The notes: generated by a model not told the origin, from the sequence alone. Numbered from the stretch's first letter, positions 35,112 to 43,865 are shown. The stretch is 64,000 nucleotides of DNA from G965279335 sp965279285 (GCA_965279285.1 OZ257148.1:248001-312000), one strand, 5' to 3'. Numbers and translations are program-made.

Positions 35112-35912
35112 TTACGCCGCTCTCACCGTCACCTCACCATAACAAAAACTTTTTAATTGTTGCTGTTCATCAAGCAATAACAACTCTCCACGCTCATTAA
35201 TTCCCTGCATTTTCCCAAAAAAAATCTTTTCGGGTGTATGAACAAAAACTTCTTTATTCATTAGAGCATCATAAGTTTGCCACTTAGCTAAAAAAATACT
35301 AAACCCATGTTCTGCAAATTGTGGCAAAGTAAACAGCAACTCATTTACTAATATTCCAGCCAACATATTTCTTTCTACCGGCTTTTGACTTATTTCAGCA
35401 AGATCAACCGAATTTGCGATTAAATCCTGGTCTCTTTGTTCCGGCAAACTAAGATTAATACCAATACCAATCACAACACACGTGCCTCTGCATTCTAATA
35501 AAATTCCGCCTAATTTTCGATTTTGATAAATCAAATCATTCGGCCATTTCAGCATAATGGCATCGTCAATACCGTACCGTTGTAATGCTTGCAAAAGAAT
35601 TATGCCAACAACTAAACTTAAACCTGATATATCGCTTTGACCAAAATCCCAAAGAATCGAGCAATAAATATTACCACTCGCTGGAGAAAACCAAGCTCGA
35701 TCACGACGTCCTCTACCATGCGTTTGCTCTTCTGCAAAACAAATCTGGCCAGAAGAATTATCAATTTTTGATTTTTCTAAAAGATAACTGTTCGTTGAAT
35801 CAATCGTTTTAAAAACTTCTAACTTTGACAATTTTGTTAAATTAGTCGGCTCTACACCCGAAATGATAACATTTAGATCAAGAGTAGCTAATAACTTTAT
35901 AACTTTACTCAA
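35112..35912 (-). CDS. birA: Biotin-protein ligase lacking the DNA-binding domain
   Basis: 266 residues. Attaches biotin to acetyl-CoA carboxylase. Catalytic marks: 'THGRGRRDRAWFSPASGNIY' (biotinyl-AMP loop, 66-70), 'LKWPNDLIYQNRKLGGIL' (122-127), and the C-terminal SH3-like cap. The start is a TTG with AGGAG seven bases before it. An in-frame TGA lies just two codons upstream, so no longer form exists. The winged-helix repressor domain of E. coli BirA (about 320 residues) is missing; only a remnant linker remains. It therefore cannot act as a classical bio operon repressor. Confidence 0.92.
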   Translation of the reverse strand: MSKVIKLLATLDLNVIISGVEPTNLTKLSKLEVFKTIDSTNSYLLEKSKIDNSSGQICFAEEQTHGRGRRDRAWFSPASGNIYCSILWDFGQSDISGLSLVVGIILLQALQRYGIDDAIMLKWPNDLIYQNRKLGGILLECRGTCVVIGIGINLSLPEQRDQDLIANSVDLAEISQKPVERNMLAGILVNELLFTLPQFAEHGFSIFLAKWQTYDALMNKEVFVHTPEKIFFGKMQGINERGELLLLDEQQQLKSFCYGEVTVRAA

Positions 35913-35987
35913 TTTTCACTCCTAAGCTATTGCTAAATTCGCTAAAAATGTTTTAATAAGAGATTATTTGGTTGAAAGGAACTCACA

Positions 35988-36560
35988 ATGAATACAGCTT
36001 TACTCGTCATCGAAATTCAGAACGACTATTTCCCTAACGGCAAAATGCCACTTGAACGCAGCATAGAGACCAGCCAAAGGGCTAAAGAAATTCTACAAGT
36101 CTATCGCAACAATAAGCTACCTATTTATCATCTTCAACATATTTCCACCCGCGCTGATGCTAAAATTTTATTACCTTGCACCAAAGGTGTCGAGTTTCAT
36201 GAAGATGTTATGCCATTAAAAAATGAAACTATTATTAAAAAACATTACCCCAATAGTTTTAAAGACACATCTCTACTTAGCCAACTCGTTAAAAATAAAA
36301 TCAACCATGTTGTTATTGCGGGCATGACGACTCATTTAGCTATCGATGCAACAGCAAGAGCTGCGTATGACTTAGGTTTTAGCTGCAGCGTGCTTTACGA
36401 TGCTTGCACTACCAAAAATCTAGAGTTTAATAACACTATTATTACCGCTCAAAATGTACATAATGCGTTTATGGCAGCTTTACAAACAACCTATGCATCT
36501 ATTGTGAATGTGAAAGAGATGGTTCAAATGGTAGGCTCTAAAGACGCTGTACGAGCATAA
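35988..36560 (+). CDS. Isochorismatase-like hydrolase, nucleophile Cys replaced
   Basis: 190 residues with the isochorismatase / cysteine hydrolase fold: 'ALLVIEIQNDYFPNG', 'IIKKHYPNSFKDTSL', 'HVVIAGMTTHLAIDATARAA'. The usual triad is Asp-Lys-Cys. Here the Asp position is Glu9 and the Cys position is Ala118 ('THLAIDAT' for the usual 'THxCVxxT'), while the Lys is kept. So it is either a non-Cys hydrolase, as true isochorismatases are, or an inactive relative. Substrate unknown. AAAGGAAC lies before the ATG. Divergent from birA. Confidence 0.8.
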   Translation: MNTALLVIEIQNDYFPNGKMPLERSIETSQRAKEILQVYRNNKLPIYHLQHISTRADAKILLPCTKGVEFHEDVMPLKNETIIKKHYPNSFKDTSLLSQLVKNKINHVVIAGMTTHLAIDATARAAYDLGFSCSVLYDACTTKNLEFNNTIITAQNVHNAFMAALQTTYASIVNVKEMVQMVGSKDAVRA

Positions 36561-36658
36561 AAACGGCCTAAAAATAGTTTTTTATAATGCGAACTCGTCA
36601 TTCTCATAAAAGTGGTAATGACGAGCAAAAATTAAGTTGACGTGGAACAGCAAATTCA

Positions 36659-37735
36659 ATGGAGCAAATATCCGCAAAAAAATTCCTGCGCCTTATTTTA
36701 AACTGGTTTGATCAACACGGACGCAAACATTTACCCTGGCAAGAAAACAAAACACCTTATCGTGTTTGGATTTCTGAAATCATGCTGCAACAAACTCAAG
36801 TCACAACTGTTATTCCGTATTATGAAAAATTTATGCAGTCTTTTCCATCGCTAGACAAACTAGCAGCGGCTAAAGAAGATGCGGTTTTACATCTTTGGAC
36901 AGGCTTAGGTTATTACACTCGCGCACGCAACTTACATCGTGCAGCAAAAATTGTAATTCATGATTTTAATGGCCAGTTTCCCAACGAAACCGCCGCACTA
37001 GAAACACTACCTGGCATTGGTCGATCAACGGCGGGAGCTATTGTATCAATTGCTTTCGAACAAACTGCTGCTATTTTAGATGGTAATGTAAAACGAGTAC
37101 TAACTCGCTTCTATAATATTTCAGAATGGCCCGGCGAAAAAAAAACCCATGATTTATTATGGAAAATTGCTGATTATCACACCCCCAAACAACGCACAGC
37201 AGACTATGCTCAAGCCATGATGGACTTGGGGGCAACAATCTGTGTGCGTGGCAAACCCTTATGCCAACAGTGCCCTTTACAAAGCCACTGCCAAGCACAC
37301 GCATTAGGCGTTGAAAAAACATTACCTCGTTCTAAACCAAAAAAGACATTACCCATACGACAAGCAACCTTACTTTTTATTCAAAAAGACCAAGAGATCT
37401 TACTCGAAAAACGTCCACCAACAGGAATATGGGGAGGATTGTGGAGCCCACCAGAAATCTCGGCGCATGCTAACACAAAAGAAATCAAAACATTTTGCCA
37501 ACAGCAATTAAAACTTGTAGTAAAAGACGTTCAATTAAAAATAGGCTTTCGTCACACGTTTAGCCATTTCCATTTAGATATTTTGCCGGCATTAATCATC
37601 ACTAAAACTAATCAGCTTAAGCTCATGGATAGTGAACAACAAATTTGGTATAACTTACATAATTCACAAGCCATCGGCTTACCTGCCCCGATAAAAAAAT
37701 TACTGAGGAGTATAAGCAATGACTCGCATGATTGA
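36659..37735 (+). CDS. mutY: A/G-specific adenine DNA glycosylase
   Basis: 358 residues. Removes A paired with 8-oxoG. Seen: 'PLPWQxN'-like 'HLPWQENKTPYRVWISEIML' and 'QQTQVTTVIPYY', helix-hairpin-helix 'LETLPGIGRSTAGAI', catalytic Asp in 'AAILDGNVKRVLTR', Fe-S cluster cysteines in 'ICVRGKPLCQQCPLQSHC', and a C-terminal NUDIX-like 8-oxoG recognition domain ('LLEKRPPTGIWGGLWSPPE'). It overlaps yggX by 17 bp, a mutY-yggX pair also found in E. coli. Confidence 0.96.
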   Translation: MEQISAKKFLRLILNWFDQHGRKHLPWQENKTPYRVWISEIMLQQTQVTTVIPYYEKFMQSFPSLDKLAAAKEDAVLHLWTGLGYYTRARNLHRAAKIVIHDFNGQFPNETAALETLPGIGRSTAGAIVSIAFEQTAAILDGNVKRVLTRFYNISEWPGEKKTHDLLWKIADYHTPKQRTADYAQAMMDLGATICVRGKPLCQQCPLQSHCQAHALGVEKTLPRSKPKKTLPIRQATLLFIQKDQEILLEKRPPTGIWGGLWSPPEISAHANTKEIKTFCQQQLKLVVKDVQLKIGFRHTFSHFHLDILPALIITKTNQLKLMDSEQQIWYNLHNSQAIGLPAPIKKLLRSISNDSHD

Positions 37736-37991
37736 ATGCATCAAACTAAAAAAACAAGCGGAAGGCTTAGATTCACAAACGTATCCTGGCGAATTAGGCA
37801 AAAAAATCTTTGCTCAAGTCTCTAAAGAAGCCTGGCAACAGTGGTTAACTCACCAGACGATGTTAATTAATGAATATCGCCTGAGCATGTTAGAGTCTAA
37901 ATCACGCGAATTTCTCGCTAAAGAAATGGAAAATTTTTTATTTGGGAATGGCAGCGAAGCTCCAGCTGGCTATGTACCGTCGGTAAAATAA
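37719..37991 (+). CDS. yggX: Fe(2+)-trafficking / oxidative-damage protection protein
   Basis: 90 residues, typical. Protects Fe-S proteins, consistent with its coupling to the Fe-S enzyme MutY. Start 'MTRMIECIKLKKQAEGLD' with the conserved Cys near residue 7, 'YPGELGKKIFAQVSKEAW' and 'WLTHQTMLINEYRL'. A strong GAGGAG site lies in the end of mutY, so the two genes are translationally linked. Confidence 0.95.
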   Translation: MTRMIECIKLKKQAEGLDSQTYPGELGKKIFAQVSKEAWQQWLTHQTMLINEYRLSMLESKSREFLAKEMENFLFGNGSEAPAGYVPSVK

Positions 37992-38060
37992 AATATTTAC
38001 TTGACTCTCGATCCTGTAATCGGTTTAATAACGCCTTTCTGCGACAAAGCTCATCATATT

Positions 38061-38136
38061 GGCCAGATAGCTCAGTTGGTAGAGCAAAGGACTGAAAATC
38101 CTTGTGTCCCTGGTTCGATTCCAGGTCTGGCCACCA
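38061..38136 (+). tRNA. tRNA-Phe (anticodon GAA)
   Basis: 76 nt with encoded CCA. Acceptor GGCCAGA pairs with TCTGGCC; D arm GCTCAGTTGGTAGAGC; anticodon stem-loop AGGACTGAAAATCCT with GAA; T arm CTGGTTCGATTCCAG. The 3' end is followed within 20 bp by the first copy of an imperfect direct repeat and a truncated BRO-N gene, so it may have been an integration target. Confidence 0.97.
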
Positions 38137-38155
38137 GATTTGCCGTAAAAATATA

Positions 38156-38197
38156 AGGGTCTTTCCCAATTACGGGGGCACTCACCTACGAACACAA
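38156..38197. repeat. Imperfect direct repeat, copy 1 (att-like), near tRNA-Phe
   Basis: AGGGTCTTTCCCAATTACGG and following bases to ...CACAA. It matches 39196-39238 with about eight differences. It contains the last codons and stop of the BRO-N gene. Confidence 0.6.
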
Positions 38198-38890
38198 TCC
38201 TTGCGCATTATCTTTACGCGCAATTTCTGTCGTAGATGCTTCACCAAGCATTGTGAAAATTAGCTCCAAATCATTCATATGGTCACGTAAATTTTCACGA
38301 TCCAGCCCCTTAAGCTGTTTATACTCTACAGGTGTCATACCAAAAGTAGCCTTTGAAATTTCAGCAGTCAGAATGGCATATTCTTGGCTATCACCAACAT
38401 CACGCTTCTTCCATTCATCGGTTAATTCAGCACGCACCTGAATACCTCGCATTCTTTTTTCAATCCAAGCATCGTCATAGCCTTTCGCTTTGTATATCTC
38501 TCGCGCACGCTGAGAAGCTAATTCTGGATCTTCTATTTCTTGCACACGTTCATAGCCTACTTTTGCCAACCATCTTTTAAATGGCTCAGCTTTGGTAGAA
38601 GGAATTGATTGAATGATACGAAATAAACCTTCTGTGTTAGCACAATTAAGTTTTTGAGCACCTCCTTCTGTCTCAACCAAAAGAGGGACAACAACCTGCC
38701 CCCACGCTTTAGATAGCTCTTTATCGCGACTTCTCATTCTCTTTACGTATTGTGTTGGATTCGCAGTCTCGGCCAAAACTGCAACTATATCAGTTATCAC
38801 AAACCACCATGCATTCTCATGAAACACTCGACGTATTTGTTGATTTTTAAAAACTATAATATGATTTTCTGCCTGCAACTCTTTGCTCAT
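38186..38890 (-). CDS. BRO-N / DinD-type protein, C-terminally truncated
   Basis: 234 residues. N-terminal BRO domain ('IRRVFHENAWWFVITDIVAV', 'NCANTEGLFRIIQSIPSTKA'), then 'EPFKRWLAKVGYERVQEIED' and 'EYAILTAEISKATFGMTPVE', 'LRDHMNDLELIFTMLGEAST'. This is the family of phage antirepressor-like and DNA-damage-inducible DinD-like proteins, typical of prophages and islands. Relatives usually run some 40-50 residues past 'NAQG'. Here the protein ends NAQGLCS where it enters the direct repeat, so the tail has been cut off. GGAG lies before the ATG. Probably a relic. Confidence 0.85.
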   Translation of the reverse strand: MSKELQAENHIIVFKNQQIRRVFHENAWWFVITDIVAVLAETANPTQYVKRMRSRDKELSKAWGQVVVPLLVETEGGAQKLNCANTEGLFRIIQSIPSTKAEPFKRWLAKVGYERVQEIEDPELASQRAREIYKAKGYDDAWIEKRMRGIQVRAELTDEWKKRDVGDSQEYAILTAEISKATFGMTPVEYKQLKGLDRENLRDHMNDLELIFTMLGEASTTEIARKDNAQGLCS

Positions 38891-38946
38891 TATTTAGTCT
38901 CCATTGGGCCCAACAATCCTAACGATGTTAATCTTTCAATTACTTA

Positions 38947-38977
38947 AAAGGGGGGTACAACTTGTACCCCCCCTTTA
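38947..38977. terminator. Strong GC hairpin upstream of the BRO-N gene
   Basis: AAAGGGGGGTACAA / TTGTACCCCCCCTTT, a nearly perfect symmetric stem (one extra C) followed by TTTAATT. It could stop transcription from either side. It sits in the 408-bp gap 38891-39298, which otherwise holds only repeat copy 2. Confidence 0.5.
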
Positions 38978-39195
38978 ATTAGATATTAATCTGTCTTAAA
39001 GAAAGAACAGCGTCCTATTTCACTCCCATACACTTCAAAAAATAATCAGTAGTCTGTTGCATAGGTTTTCTTATAGAAGTTAGGACAAATTATATAGAGA
39101 AATAGATCGGTTTAAATCGGTTTTTATGAAAAATTAAAAAGAATTAAAAACTGCTAAAGCATTATTTATTAGAACTGAAATGTAAATAAAAAAGT

Positions 39196-39238
39196 AGGGG
39201 TCTTTCCCAACTATGGGGACACTCGCTTACAGACACAA
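39196..39238. repeat. Imperfect direct repeat, copy 2 (att-like)
   Basis: AGGGGTCTTTCCCAACTATG and following bases, the partner of 38156-38197, about 1.04 kb away. The two bracket the BRO-N gene. Confidence 0.6.
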
Positions 39239-39298
39239 GACTCTAACTCGTAATCAGGACCAATGGGCAACCCATTGATCCCAACTCACTCAACTGAA

Positions 39299-40666
39299 TT
39301 ACGCTTCCCCTTCCAATGCCAAACCACCAGGCAGTGAACCTTCCGCAGTTGGTTCAGCTGGAAAAGCATGAGATTGGCAATACGTCTCACGTAAAAAGAA
39401 AGATAAGATAATCGAAAGAGCTAATCCAACAGGCACTACTGTTAACGCATAATTATAATCACTAGCAGAATAAACAGGAATACCATTTGTCACCACCACA
39501 TTCACTGCGTGATTATCTAACATTTTACCCACCAAGGGATGAAAGATCATGCCGCCACACATAATAAGCGTATTAGTCACTGCAACAGCGGTTCCAGAAA
39601 TTTCATTAGGACAATTCTCTTTACCAATCGCAAAACACAATGGATGTGCGCCACAAAATACACCCACAAAGAAAAACAAACCATACAACACCGGCAAAGA
39701 AAGCCCAGGGACATAAAAGATAACGCTTAATAATATACTTGCCATCAATGCGCAAATAATCAGTGGCATACGGCGACGCTTAATTTTATCAGACAAGGCC
39801 CCAATCGTTGGACCAGCAATAATCCAACCAATGAAAGCCATGCTCACCGCAGAAGCAGCTTGTTCTGGCGTAATTTGATAAACAGCCTTTAGATAAGGAA
39901 TACCCCAGACATCTAAAAATACTGAAGCAGGAAGATAAAACAAACAACCTATCACACCAATCAACCACATTTGTGGGCTTTTTAATACCGACCACAAAGC
40001 AGCAAACATTTCTTTCAAGTTCGCGGGTGATCGATGTACTTTTACATTCGCTAAAACAATTTTAGGTTTGGATCGTAAAAATAATAAAATACCAAAACTC
40101 AAAACAACACCAACAATTAATGCCGTATGCAATGCACTTTTATAACCCACGACTTGAACAAATGCGGTTAAGTACTTAACTGAAAAAATAGCTGAAAGCA
40201 TACCAAATGCGGTTGTTAACCCCGCAACCGTTGCAAAACGATTCGCTGGCAACCAAACAGAAGCTAATTTTAAAACGCCAATATAAGCAAACGCGGTACC
40301 GAGACCAATCATAAAACGGCCTGCATAAGCCATAGTAAGGCTATCTGCCGCAATAAACATACCTACGCCCAAGGTAGCTGTCAAACAAGCGATAAATTGG
40401 ACAATCCGAGCGCCAAAGCGATCATAAATCATACCCGCCGGCACTTGCATTGGGGTATAAATAAAATAGTAAAAACCCGCCAAAGTACCAAATTGTGAAG
40501 CAGTAATATGCAAACTTTGCATCAAATCATTCTGCATAACACTAGGAGATACACGGAGAAAATAGTTAAAGCAATAAAACAGCATACCTACGCTACAAAT
40601 CATCCAGGGATGAAACGCTCGAGAAAACACCTCTGTCTTAGGATTGTTCTTCATGACTATTTCCAT
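39299..40666 (-). CDS. MFS transporter
   Basis: 455 residues from ATG 40666; ATG 40654 is nearly as good, while the frame upstream to 40789 is not protein-like for this family. About 12 membrane segments, with 'MQVPAGMIYDRFGARIVQF' (motif A), 'GRFMIGLGTAFAYIGVLKLA', and in the second half 'GALSDKIKRRRMPLIICALM'. The layout is that of the sugar-phosphate / organic anion group of MFS carriers common in intracellular Legionellales. Substrate not deducible. Inner membrane. No operon partner. Confidence 0.85.
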   Translation of the reverse strand: MEIVMKNNPKTEVFSRAFHPWMICSVGMLFYCFNYFLRVSPSVMQNDLMQSLHITASQFGTLAGFYYFIYTPMQVPAGMIYDRFGARIVQFIACLTATLGVGMFIAADSLTMAYAGRFMIGLGTAFAYIGVLKLASVWLPANRFATVAGLTTAFGMLSAIFSVKYLTAFVQVVGYKSALHTALIVGVVLSFGILLFLRSKPKIVLANVKVHRSPANLKEMFAALWSVLKSPQMWLIGVIGCLFYLPASVFLDVWGIPYLKAVYQITPEQAASAVSMAFIGWIIAGPTIGALSDKIKRRRMPLIICALMASILLSVIFYVPGLSLPVLYGLFFFVGVFCGAHPLCFAIGKENCPNEISGTAVAVTNTLIMCGGMIFHPLVGKMLDNHAVNVVVTNGIPVYSASDYNYALTVVPVGLALSIILSFFLRETYCQSHAFPAEPTAEGSLPGGLALEGEA

Positions 40667-40796
40667 GCTCTTATTAACCTTCGTTTTATATACAAGGGCA
40701 AATTTATACCAGAACCGACCAGCAAAAGCAAAGGGTTGGACCCCAATTACAATAACAAAATCATCAAAAAGGGCAAAACAAAGCAACAAATAGCCA

Positions 40797-40921
40797 GCTA
40801 ACTATTTAAAAAATATAGAAAAAAGTTATTTTCATTTATAAAATCAGATCTAATGGCACTAACGATCTATAGCTGTATATAAAAAATACACCCACAGGCG
40901 CCCTCATCGCTGAATAGTTAC
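40797..40921. repeat. Eroded palindromic element
   Basis: GCTAACTATTTAA near 40797 and CGCTGAATAGTTAC ending at 40921 look like the two standard outer ends about 125 bp apart, but the DNA between shows no recognisable core. Confidence 0.45.
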
Positions 40922-40924
40922 TGT

Positions 40925-41284
40925 TTAGGTAGAAAAAGATGATCCACAGCCACATGTTGTTTTCGCATTGGGATTACGAATAATAAACTGTGCGCCCTCA
41001 ATATCCTCTTTATAATCAATTTCTGAACCCACCAAATATTGAAAACTCATAGGGTCTATTAATAGTTGTACAACAGGGTTTTCAGTCTCATTTTTTTCTA
41101 ACTGCTTAGTTACAACCGTATCATCTACATTTACAACTTCATCAAATGTAAACCCATACTGAAAACCCGAACATCCACCACCGGTCACATACACACGGAG
41201 TTTTAAGTTAAAATTTTCTTCTTCTTGTATCAGCTCCCAGACCTTAGTCGCTGCATTATTGGTAAAAATCACTGGTTCACTCAT
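40925..41284 (-). CDS. erpA: Iron-sulfur insertion protein ErpA
   Basis: 119 residues from ATG 41284, which has AGGTGG upstream; the longer frame from 41368 overlaps the hemJ promoter and is not conserved. A-type carrier delivering Fe-S clusters, in E. coli to isoprenoid enzymes. Cluster cysteines: 'VTGGGCSGFQYGF' and the C-terminal 'TTCGCGSSF'. 'EPVIFTNNAATKVWELI' is the usual opening. Divergent from hemJ. Confidence 0.95.
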   Translation of the reverse strand: MSEPVIFTNNAATKVWELIQEEENFNLKLRVYVTGGGCSGFQYGFTFDEVVNVDDTVVTKQLEKNETENPVVQLLIDPMSFQYLVGSEIDYKEDIEGAQFIIRNPNAKTTCGCGSSFST

Positions 41285-41344
41285 ATTGCCACCTAAATCA
41301 ATTGCGCTATAATTGCTAACTATAACATATTTGCAGGAATCAAT

Positions 41345-41767
41345 ATGCTTTGGATTAAAGCTTTTCATCTTATCTTTATGGTCACTTGGTTTGCTGGATT
41401 ATTTTATCTGCCACGTTTATTTGTTTATCACGCCATGAGCACCGATGAAATTAGCAATCAACGTTTCAAAATCATGGAAAGAAAGCTATTTTATGGCATC
41501 ATGACACCAGGCGCTATCCTTACTATTGCCTTTGGCATTGCATTAATCGCTCCAGCACCGCTAATTTATTTATCAATGCCATGGCTAGAGCTCAAATTAG
41601 GACTTGTGTTTTTATTACTTATTTATCATGTTTATCTTGGGAAATTACTTTTCGATTTCAAAAAAAATAATAATCAACATACACATATTTTTTATCGCTG
41701 GATTAATGAGGCGCCGGTTATCTTGCTTATTTTTATTATTGTGTTGGCGATTGTTAAACCGTTTTAA
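41345..41767 (+). CDS. hemJ: Protoporphyrinogen IX oxidase HemJ
   Basis: 140 residues, four membrane segments. Oxidises protoporphyrinogen IX to protoporphyrin IX, the penultimate heme step. Family marks: 'KAFHLIFMVTWFAGLFYLPR' with the conserved His and Arg, 'YHAMSTDEISNQRFKIMERK', 'WLELKLGLVFLLLIYH', and the final 'WINEAPVILLIFIIVLAI' in which the 'NE.P' box is typical. Convergent with hemL, another heme gene. Confidence 0.93.
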   Translation: MLWIKAFHLIFMVTWFAGLFYLPRLFVYHAMSTDEISNQRFKIMERKLFYGIMTPGAILTIAFGIALIAPAPLIYLSMPWLELKLGLVFLLLIYHVYLGKLLFDFKKNNNQHTHIFYRWINEAPVILLIFIIVLAIVKPF

Positions 41768-41775
41768 TGAGTGTT

Positions 41776-41876
41776 GGTGGGCACGCTGCGCTTTGCCCAC
41801 CCCCTACGAAATCTTGTCATGCCAGCGTGCTTCTAGCTGGCATCTAGTAGGGTGGGCAAAGCGCAGCGTGCCCACC
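41776..41876. repeat. Class A element with palindromic spacer
   Basis: Facing REPs around GCCAGCGTGCTTCTAGCTGG, the same spacer type as at 25898 and 55639. It separates the convergent hemJ and hemL. Confidence 0.88.
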
Positions 41877-41896
41877 AATACAAAAACACACACACA

Positions 41897-43198
41897 TTAA
41901 ACACAATTCAAAACACATTCCGCAAACGCTTTTTCAGCCGCCAATAACGTCTGCTCAATTTCCACATCACCATGAGCCGCAGAAACAAACCCAGCTTCAT
42001 ATGCTGAAGGTGCTAAATAAACACCTGCTGCTAACATCTGATGAAAAAATCGTTTAAATTGCTCTACATTCGATTGTTTCACATCAGCAAACGTAGCAAT
42101 ATTTTTATCCGTAAAAAATAAACCAAACATACTACCAATTTGATGCGTCATAAATGGAATCCGCGCTGCTCTAGCTCTTTCTTCTAATCCTTGCAGCAAA
42201 GATTGGGTAGTCGTATTTAACTTGGAATAAAAATCAGGCTGAGCAATCAACTTGAGAGTAGCAAGACCTGCTGTCATTGCCACTGGATTACCGGATAATG
42301 TTCCAGCTTGATAAACAGATCCTACTGGCGCAAGACAATCCATGATTTCTTTACGACCGCCAAATGCGCCCACTGGCATACCACCACCAATGATTTTTCC
42401 TAAGGTTGTGATATCTGGTTTAATTGCAAAATGCGCTTGTGCTCCACCTAAAGCTACTCGAAATCCTGTCATGACTTCATCAAAAATTAATAAACTCTGA
42501 TAACGATCACACAATTGACGCAAGCCAGTTAAAAAATCGGCTTGTGGTAAAACACAATTCATATTGCCTGCAACAGGCTCAACAATCACACCCGCGATAT
42601 CATCTTTATATTTTTCAAATAAAGCCGCTACTGTATCTAAACGATTAAAGTCAGCAACTAAAGTATGCTGAACTATACTATCGGGTACACCCGCTGAGCT
42701 AGGCACACCCAAGGTTAAAATTCCTGAGCCTGCCTGCACTAACAAAGAATCTGCGTGACCATGATAACAACCCGCAAATTTAATAATTTTATTTCGACCC
42801 GTAAAACCACGGGCTAAACGAATAGCGCTCATCGTTGCTTCTGTTCCTGAGCTCACCATCCGCACCGATTCAATCGAAGGCATAATTTCACAAATTTTTT
42901 CTGCTAATTCTATTTCTACTTCGGTGGGTGCGCCAAAACTTAAACCTAATTCCAAACGTTGTTTTACCGCTGCAACAACATCAGGATGAGCATGCCCCAC
43001 GATCATTGGGCCCCATGATCCAACATAATCAATATATTTTTGTTCATTAGCATCAACAACATAAGCTCCATGCGCTGATTTAATAAAAACCGGTGTTCCA
43101 CCCACACCCGCAAATGCACGCACAGGAGAATTCACCCCACCAGGAATAAGCTTAACTGCTCTTTGAAACAAATTTTGATTATAATTCATCACATTCAT
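41897..43198 (-). CDS. hemL: Glutamate-1-semialdehyde 2,1-aminomutase
   Basis: 433 residues. Makes 5-aminolevulinate for heme by the C5 pathway, PLP-dependent. Marks: 'LIPGGVNSPVRAFAGVGG', 'VSSGTEATMSAIRLARGFTG', 'LIFDEVMTGFRVALGGAQ' and the PLP lysine in 'TTLGKIIGGGMPVGAFGG'. Length is typical. No strong ribosome site; the ATG at 43189 is an alternative start. Confidence 0.96.
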   Translation of the reverse strand: MNVMNYNQNLFQRAVKLIPGGVNSPVRAFAGVGGTPVFIKSAHGAYVVDANEQKYIDYVGSWGPMIVGHAHPDVVAAVKQRLELGLSFGAPTEVEIELAEKICEIMPSIESVRMVSSGTEATMSAIRLARGFTGRNKIIKFAGCYHGHADSLLVQAGSGILTLGVPSSAGVPDSIVQHTLVADFNRLDTVAALFEKYKDDIAGVIVEPVAGNMNCVLPQADFLTGLRQLCDRYQSLLIFDEVMTGFRVALGGAQAHFAIKPDITTLGKIIGGGMPVGAFGGRKEIMDCLAPVGSVYQAGTLSGNPVAMTAGLATLKLIAQPDFYSKLNTTTQSLLQGLEERARAARIPFMTHQIGSMFGLFFTDKNIATFADVKQSNVEQFKRFFHQMLAAGVYLAPSAYEAGFVSAAHGDVEIEQTLLAAEKAFAECVLNCV

Positions 43199-43306
43199 TC
43201 TTTAAAAAGAAAAGGGATCGCCATAATACCAAATAATTGCGAATAGTGTTGCAATTTCAATCAAGAATGGTAAGTTATGCGGCCATATGACACGGGAGAA
43301 GCAAAT

Positions 43307-43477
43307 ATGAAATTAAAACGATACATGTGCTTACTTTGTGGCTTTATTTACGATGAAGCAAAAGGTTGGCCTGAAGATGGTATTGAGCCTGGAACACGCT
43401 GGGATGATGTGCCATTAAGCTGGCAGTGTCCTGAATGCGGCGCAACTAAAGATGATTTTGAAATGGTAGAAGCTTAA
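43307..43477 (+). CDS. Rubredoxin
   Basis: 56 residues from ATG 43307 (GGGAGAAG upstream; the in-frame start at 43277 is less likely). Mononuclear iron electron carrier with the two knuckles 'YMCLLCGFIYDEAKGWPEDG' and 'WQCPECGATKDDFEMVE'. Cytosolic; the redox partner is not in the window. It has its own terminator. Confidence 0.95.
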   Translation: MKLKRYMCLLCGFIYDEAKGWPEDGIEPGTRWDDVPLSWQCPECGATKDDFEMVEA

Positions 43478-43507
43478 ATCCTTGCAATTGCAAGGATAGC
43501 TTTTTTA
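43478..43507 (+). terminator. Rho-independent terminator after rubredoxin
   Basis: ATCCTTGCAATTGCAAGGAT, a perfect palindrome directly after the stop codon, then AGCTTTTTT. Confidence 0.88.
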
Positions 43508-43523
43508 AATGTTAGCTTACTCA

Positions 43524-43811
43524 TTACTTAACCCCAAATCTATCATGCACCTCATGAGGCACTTCTTCATAGCTTACATCTGTTACCTTTGCCAACTCCG
43601 GCCCTACTTTTAACCAAGTATAAAATGCTTGCATGGGTTCTGCCTCTCCAAATGCTAACACTTCTACCCGACCATCCGGTAAATTTTTAGCCCAACCAGT
43701 AATACCTAAGGAATTTGCCTGTTTTTGTGCTGTAGCGCGATACCATACTCCTTGCACCTGCCCTGATACATAACAATGAATGCCTTTTTTTTCTTGAATA
43801 AGCTTACTCAT
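43524..43811 (-). CDS. Acylphosphatase
   Basis: 95 residues, typical. Hydrolyses acyl phosphates. Catalytic Arg in 'YVSGQVQGVWYRATAQ' and Asn in 'GITGWAKNLPDGRVEVLAFG'. Cytosolic. It is transcribed toward the rubredoxin terminator and lies divergently from lpxL. Confidence 0.95.
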   Translation of the reverse strand: MSKLIQEKKGIHCYVSGQVQGVWYRATAQKQANSLGITGWAKNLPDGRVEVLAFGEAEPMQAFYTWLKVGPELAKVTDVSYEEVPHEVHDRFGVK

Positions 43812-43865
43812 CAGCGCTCCACTTGGTACTATAGACTCACCTTAATTTAATTGTTTTATTATATC

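Noticed and set aside
40667..40789. N-terminal extension of the MFS carrier
   Set aside because: Not like the family, and better starts exist at 40666 or 40654.
41285..41368. N-terminal extension of erpA
   Set aside because: It overlaps the hemJ 5' region; ATG 41284 has the ribosome site and conserved start.
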